Positions 58,522 to 64,000 of a stretch of DNA of 64,000 nucleotides are shown here, piece after piece. The notes under the pieces were generated by a model, which made no database searches, was not told the DNA's origin, and was given only the letters and a program-made list of their open reading frames with translations. The position numbers and the translations under genes are program-made. Positions within the stretch are counted from its first letter, which is position 1. Each line of letters begins with the position of its first letter. Source of the DNA: Antilocapra americana (taxonomy: Eukaryota; Chordata; Mammalia; Artiodactyla; Antilocapridae); the NCBI GenBank assembly GCA_007570785.1, contig ML661885.1, positions 36,420,735 through 36,484,734 of the forward strand, given 5' to 3'.

Positions 58522-58742
58522 GTGCATGCTAAGTCGCTTCAGTTGTGTCCGACTCTGTGCATCTCTATAGACTGTAGCCTGCTAGGCTCTTCTGTTCATG
58601 GGATTCTCCAGGCAAGAATACTGGAATAGATTGTGATTCCCTCCTCCAGGGGATCTTCCCGACCCAGGGATCTGGCTTGTGTCTCTTATATCTCCTGCAT
58701 TGGCAGGTAGGTTCTTTACCACTATCACCACCTGGGAAACCC
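58522..58742 (-). mobile_element. Bov-tA type SINE
   Basis: Minus-strand copy with the 'gtgcatgctaagtcgcttca' 3' end and head complement 'cacctgggaaacccac'. Confidence 0.92.
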
Positions 58743-58804
58743 ACCTTGCCAACATATCATCACAATAATTTATATTCAAGAATGTACCATGGCTCCCTGT
58801 CAGC

Positions 58805-58980
58805 TAACATAGATGATTAGAATCTTAGTGCTGAAAAATACTTGTAATGATCTAGCGGGAACCCACTACTTAACAGAGAAAGAAATTGAGGCTTAGATAA
58901 GTGAAATCCTCTCTCTACAACAAAACTATTCTCAGTCTAGAAACATAGATCTGTGTTCTTTCAGCACCAGATACAGCGGC
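58805..58980 (+). repeat. Possible ancient MIR-like SINE
   Basis: 'cttgtaatgatctagc' and 'gaaagaaattgaggcttaga' resemble an old core-SINE. Weak. Confidence 0.4.
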
Positions 58981-59366
58981 CTCCAAAGCCTGTTTTCTGG
59001 AGAAAAACCTGAGCCAAAGTTGTGGCAAATGAGGGAGCCCTAGAGAGGAGTCTTTGTGTGAGATTTTAGAGGATCACTTTGACCTTGGCTTCCAAGTCAG
59101 AAGAAAACATTGATCTTTTCTTCAGCAAACCAAAGATGCCTCTTTCCTGGGATATGTCTAATCCAAGAAGACACCCCCTCTGAAGTCAGCCCCTCACTAT
59201 AACCTGCATTCATTGGATTGGTCACCCCTAGAAACTGAGTTCAAACTTGACTATGAAGCAGTACTCTGAACCAGGCAGGTGAAGCTGACATCTGAAGGTG
59301 ACTAGTTACTGCAGAGACAAGGACTGATGCAATGGCATCGGATGCAGAGGCATATTTTGAGAGAAG

Positions 59367-59570
59367 CTCAGCATGGCTGAAGCAGTAAATAATCCACCTA
59401 CAAATGCAAGAGCCATAGGAGATGAAGGTTGAACCTCTGGATCAAGAAGATTCCCTGGAGGAGGAAATGGCAATCCACTCAGTATTCTTGCCTGGAAAAT
59501 CTCATGGAGCTGGACAGGCTACAATCCATAGGGTCACAAAGAGTCAGACATGACTAAGCACACGTGCAGC
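59367..59570 (+). mobile_element. Bov-tA SINE
   Basis: Body 'gaggaaatggcaatccactc' and end 'agagtcagacatgactaagc'. The head is diverged ('ctcagcatggctgaagcag'). Confidence 0.9.
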
Positions 59571-60765
59571 ATCTTTATGGGAAAAATTAAATTTGGAGGA
59601 GAAAAAATAATCTCCTTGGGCTTAAAGCAAGCATTTTAATAACTGGAACCAATGCCAAGCCCTATTTGGGAATAGGAGGAACTCAAGAGTACCACCTATA
59701 AGAGAAAATAAAGTACCCTAAGGACATTCCCTACAAGGGTGGGATGGAATCTACCAACCAAAAGAGGAAGATGTGGATGAGTCTTTTAAACCAAACTAAT
59801 AGATTGGACTTGGGAGAGAGTATCATATAAAAGAATCACAGCACATTGCTATACATGGGTAGGAAGATGACACACTTTAAGGAAAACCAAATTTCAAGCC
59901 AGAGTAATATTTAGGAATATATTGTAGATTTACCAAAAAGGACATCAGTTTGTATGCAGGACTTCCAGAAATATCTGTAGGTGATGTTAAACCTCTCAGT
60001 TGGGTCTGCAACACATATGCTGAAAAGCATATGTCCCAGATTCACTCCGCATTGGATGGATACTGTTGACAAGAAGCTACTGACATTCCCTATTACAAAG
60101 GACGATGTTCAGCATTCCATTGATGCTTTGTTATGGCACAGTTCTAAAGAGCCTGCAATAAGCAGTGGGGAACCCCTAGAATGGCTGGGGGTCCCCCTGC
60201 ACCTTGGGTCACTCTTCTGCCCTCAAAGAATGCTCACTCCCAAATCCACAGCTTCTTTCTCCGACCTCAGCTTCTCAACAGCAAGCACCATCTTTCCTGC
60301 TAGTCCATATACTTTATCTGTTCTTCACTGACCTAAATAATTTCTTCTTGATTTTATTAGATGTAGTAGTTAAATGAAAAAATGTCATCTTTGTCATTGT
60401 ATTAGTATACCCATATTAAGTTCAAATAAACTTACTAAAACTTCAGTCTCAAACCTTCTTTTAAAAATATACTTCAATTTGGTAAATTGGAAAAATGCAC
60501 AATATCTTAGAGTCTTTTATTTGTTTTCAATGAAAATGGAATGTAAACAAAACTGAAGGGAAAAAGGATCTTTAAGTCATATGGAAAATAACAGATTTTT
60601 CTTTTATTCTTTCAGTACAAAAAGATGAATCGGGCATTATTCTTGCCCTTCAGAAACACACAGTCTAATAATGAAAGGAGGCAAAAAGATTAAACGTGCC
60701 ATAAAATTAAATATTTTGTACCTTAATTGAGTTGCTCATCATCTCTCACCAGCCAAACAAGAAAA
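59571..60765. other. Unassigned, one 116-codon frame
   Basis: The plus-strand frame 59981-60331 has a proline- and serine-rich second half. Read in the other phase, 59930-60070 also stays open for about 45 codons. This could be a degraded processed pseudogene or chance; I do not recognise it. The rest is AT-rich. Confidence 0.25.
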
Positions 60766-60885
60766 ATGGCTGCTTCACCGAGTTGTTGCTAGGATTAAGG
60801 AAAATTACAGATTTGAAAATGCATGTGCCTGGCACATAGTAGGAACTCAGAAAATAAGCTTTAAATACACAAAAGGTCAAGTGTT
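60766..60885 (+). repeat. MIR 3' part
   Basis: 'gttgttgctaggattaagga' followed by 'gtgcctggcacatagtagga' is the MIR 3' region. Confidence 0.8.
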
Positions 60886-62604
60886 TACTCCAATGTGATT
60901 TACCAGGGGCAATGCTAGAAGTTAAAAAAGAAGCAGGTGTATTTCCAAGTATGTTTTAGAAATTTAACTGAGATGCTTCCCTTAAATATTCATTTCGTCA
61001 CCTTGTTTATTATAGCTTTCACTAGTCTTGAAGTTGTCATGAGATTAGAAATGCACTACCTTGTCTTAATTCTCTGGAACAGGTTTCATAAATGTAGAGA
61101 CATATTACTAGGATAATTCTGCTACCTCACATTTCTATAAGTACATTTATAAAACTTAATTAGGAACAATATATATACAGTTTGGCAGGTAGTTACTGAA
61201 ACTGCTCTATAGTTTTGTGAAATATATTAGATTTGGTACACAAATAATGTAATCATTTAATGGGTCAATTTCAATTACACTTTTCTGCTTGGCACCCTGG
61301 AAATCGATTTCTTTAACATGGGGACATTAGTCTTTTTCATATTCCTGCATATATTTCAGTCCCATGAATGGAACTGAAACTAAATTTAATAAATCTTTTC
61401 TTCATTTTCAGCTAAGTGTCCTCCATTTGATGGATATTAATGACAAAGCAGCTTATAACTCTCACAAATGTTAAAAACTTAGGACAAAACATTTGTTGTT
61501 TGTTCACAATATTTGAAACGAGTTTGAGGTCCTTTGGAATACAGTTTGGAGGATGACTCGATCACCAACCCATTAAATATTGTGATAACATGTCTCAAAA
61601 GAGGACCACATAAGCCCGTAAGCGTTACTCATGGATGTACGAAATGAGAGCCATATATGCTATGGCAGGCAGTTTTGCTTCTTTTCCAGTGTTCACTCCT
61701 TTGGCGATGTGGAGGTGGCAGCATATTCATAATGGATGAATGCACAGCAGCACATAGGGTCTTAGGTAAATGAACAATGATCACTGAAAAAGAGAGAGAG
61801 GTTTTTATTTTTTTCCCTTCAATTTCAACTTTTCTAAAACCAGGACACTATTCTTTATTTCCTGCCATCAGGATTAGGCCTTTGGATACAAATGTAATAG
61901 CTTAAAAACAGGCTACTTCATGGACTAAATACGTGCTGCTTGTGCAATTTCCACCGAAGACCATGTTCCCAGTCACCTTTTTCAGAACACACTGGGAAGG
62001 ATGCATTACTCAAGGTTCACCACTTAACAAAAGAAAAGAAAAAAAAATGTTTACTCTGGCTTTTATTTTCATCTTTATGAATGTCTGTGTAAGAAAAAGA
62101 AAGACTGTTTTTCCTCTCAGTCATACTCTGACATTGGAGGTAAATGTTCATGAAAGAGCCTTGGTCCAACCCCAGGAAATCCTTCGGGGGTAATTACCAC
62201 TTGGCACTAAAGCGGCATTTAACAAGCTTGCCTTTTTCTATCGAGAGATGAAATAGTCAAGCATGGCTTTCATTGAATGCCAAACTGGACTTTCCTGATT
62301 GAGGTTTTTTACATTGGTCTTGGTTCAGATTAGTTGAGGTGGCAATTCAGGAGATAAGAAAGGAGACTTGGTAATTTAACAGAGTTGAGAATATTAATTC
62401 AACAATCCCAAACTGCTATTTTGCTTACTTGCTGTGCTTGCCATTATATAGGAATGCCTACTCTCTCTGAAGCAGACTAAGTACAACATTGAAACTAAGA
62501 AAGTTAACACATATCAATTAACCACACCTACTGGCATTTAAAGATGTCATATACAGATACATTGAAACACACATGCATGTCCTTTCTTACAAGCATGTGT
62601 GCAG
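60886..62604. other. About 1.7 kb repeat-poor AT-rich stretch
   Basis: No repeat recognised between the MIR and the next SINE. The part 61210-61650 is rich in TAAT/ATTA cores and otherwise complex, as seen in conserved non-coding elements, but conservation cannot be tested here. The plus frame 61933-62193 is unremarkable. Confidence 0.4.
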
Positions 62605-62843
62605 TGCTGTGCTTAGCTGATTAGTTGTGTCTGACTTTTTGTGACCCCATGGTCTGGAGCCCACCAGGCTCCACAGTCCATGGGATTCTCCAGAATACTG
62701 GAGTGGGTTGCCATGCCCTCTACCAGGGGATCTTCCCAACCCAGGGATCGAACCCAGATCTTCCATATTGCAGGTGGTTTCTTTACTGTCTGAGCCATGG
62801 TGGCTTGGGTTGGGAAGATTTCCTGGAGGAGGGCATGGCAACT
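62605..62843 (-). mobile_element. Bov-tA SINE with short inverted piece
   Basis: Minus-strand SINE from 62605 to about 62800. It is followed directly by a plus-strand SINE fragment 'ttgggttgggaagatttcct' through 'gagggcatggcaac' (62805-62842), a duplicate of internal SINE sequence in the opposite direction. Confidence 0.88.
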
Positions 62844-63952
62844 TGCATACTATACACTAATTTGAATATTTCAGTGTTTAGACAATTGGATTCCCCCCCC
62901 ACACACACACCCAAATTAGCCTTTCAGGATACTTCTTTTGCTATTTTGGGATGTGGCTCTTAGGATAGATAATAATAAAACAAAAGTTGAGCTGAGCATG
63001 TGAAAAAAAAAAGCAAAGAATCCTTAAATGTGGCAGGAAAAAGTAGAGTCAAAGGCCAAGGAAAGAAAATAGAAGTGGAGAGTAGATGGAAACCTGCAAA
63101 GGAAGGAAAGGTGATGGGAGGTGCCTGGAAGCAAACCAGTCAAGGTTACGTGGTTTTCAAATGGACACAAAGCTCCAAAGAAATCCTGAGATTGTGTATT
63201 TCAGCAATTTTCAATCATGAGGTTGGGAGGGGCTGAGCCTCTGTAATTCAAGTATTCAAAATCAGATGCAGTTTAACAAGGACAATACCGTCCTTTGCTT
63301 GATATTTATTTGCCAGGGAGAGGCTTCAAAAATGACCAGGAACAATGTGTGACAGAGAAAGATCTGTGCTTATGTAAGCGCGCATGCTTGTGTCTATGAG
63401 GAAATTGTTGTGTCCTAGAGATTTCCTTCTTGGCATCCACATACCCTGCCCTTCCTATCCTCTGCATCCCAGCCAGATATGTGCCTTTTCCTTTTCCTGC
63501 TGTTTGAAAAACCAAGTTTGGGTGGCACAGCTAGTCAGTAACCATTAATGGGTTAAGAGGGTTGGAAACTCATTTGATTTCATAGTTGACTGTTTGCATG
63601 ACTACAGGTTAAGCTGTGATTAGATTTCCATTTACAGCTCCCTCATTTTCAGGCATTTAAAAATAACTCAGCCCTAAAAGTTCCCTCTAAATTGATTGAA
63701 CTGAAGCTTGCCAATGAGTCATAGATAACCCTCAACCTCAAAAACACAAACAAAAAAGCAATACCAAAGTTGGGGGAAGGGAGTATATCAACCCAAAGCT
63801 AATTTTTTCCCAAGCTTTCTTCTTCTGAAAAAAAAAATCATTTTGGAAAGGCAAGCTAATACATTTATGTCACTTCTGTATAACTGTTTTTAAGTTATTT
63901 TGCAATGACCCCAAAAAAGGTAAAACATTCAGCTTCTGCACTTGCAAAAGAC

Positions 63953-63953
<1 letters not shown>
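62844..63953. other. Unassigned stretch
   Basis: Contains a C run and short CA tract at 62894-62911 and a purine-rich block at 63000-63130. A 78-codon lysine-rich frame (63000-63236) arises from the purine bias. Confidence 0.4.

Positions 63954-64000
<47 letters not shown>
63954..64000. repeat. CA dinucleotide microsatellite, runs off the window
   Basis: Uninterrupted AC repeat of 47 bases to the window end; the true length is unknown. Confidence 0.98.

Noticed and set aside
1..64000. CRISPR arrays, operons, prophages or bacterial-type defence systems
   Set aside because: Repeat content and composition are those of a ruminant nuclear genome; no regularly spaced repeats or prokaryotic genes are present.

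Overview
The window is non-coding DNA from a ruminant (cattle, sheep or goat lineage). The diagnosis rests on repeats restricted to or typical of that group: many tRNA-derived Bov-tA/Bov-A2 SINEs, at least eight RTE-class BovB LINE fragments, a cetartiodactyl CHR-type SINE and ruminant-type L1 3' ends. They lie over an older mammalian layer of L1M/HAL1, L2, MIR, MER5, MLT1, Tigger-like and mariner remnants. The sequence is AT-rich and CpG-poor. I found no intact protein-coding gene, rRNA, functional tRNA or CRISPR array. Reading frames longer than about 120 codons are retrotransposon reverse-transcriptase fragments or have no recognisable family. The window is intergenic or intronic, and the species cannot be named from it.

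Layout. 0-8 kb: a Bov-tA SINE, an old L1M 3' end, an L2 piece and a possible cryptic exon, then a ruminant L1 whose 5' half is inverted (about 3.43-8.0 kb) and which carries a nested BovB (5.9-7.66 kb). 8-13.4 kb: a long antisense L1M, interrupted by a BovB that is itself 5'-inverted and by a SINE. 13.5-18 kb: a SINE, two sense L1M blocks and more SINEs. 20.85-22.52 kb: a Tigger/pogo-type DNA transposon with recognisable ends and a decayed DDE transposase, split by a SINE. 22.5-24.2 kb: few repeats, with a GC-richer block. 24.2-28 kb: an L1 tail, a BovB with its 3' end, and the youngest-looking insertion, an L1 with a 21-bp target duplication, an open inverted RT fragment and two consecutive 3' UTRs inside a CHR SINE.

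28-45 kb: L1, MIR, L2 and MER5 remnants, a perfect 45-bp tandem duplication, HAL1/L1M ORF1-like sequence holding a 72-bp mariner MITE, and several SINEs. 45-48 kb: an MLT1 LTR, SINEs, a 3'-truncated BovB and a young L1 tail with clear target duplications. 48-64 kb: sparser in repeats, with MIR, L2 and BovB pieces, one compact CpG-rich block (56.38-56.65 kb) and a CA microsatellite running off the end.

No genes act together here. The biology visible is a record of retrotransposition: nesting order, target-site duplications and three insertions with inverted 5' parts. The best candidate for host function is the CpG-rich block near 56.5 kb. I do not see a previously undescribed biological system. 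All family names are from memory of consensus sequences and were not checked by a repeat-masking search.
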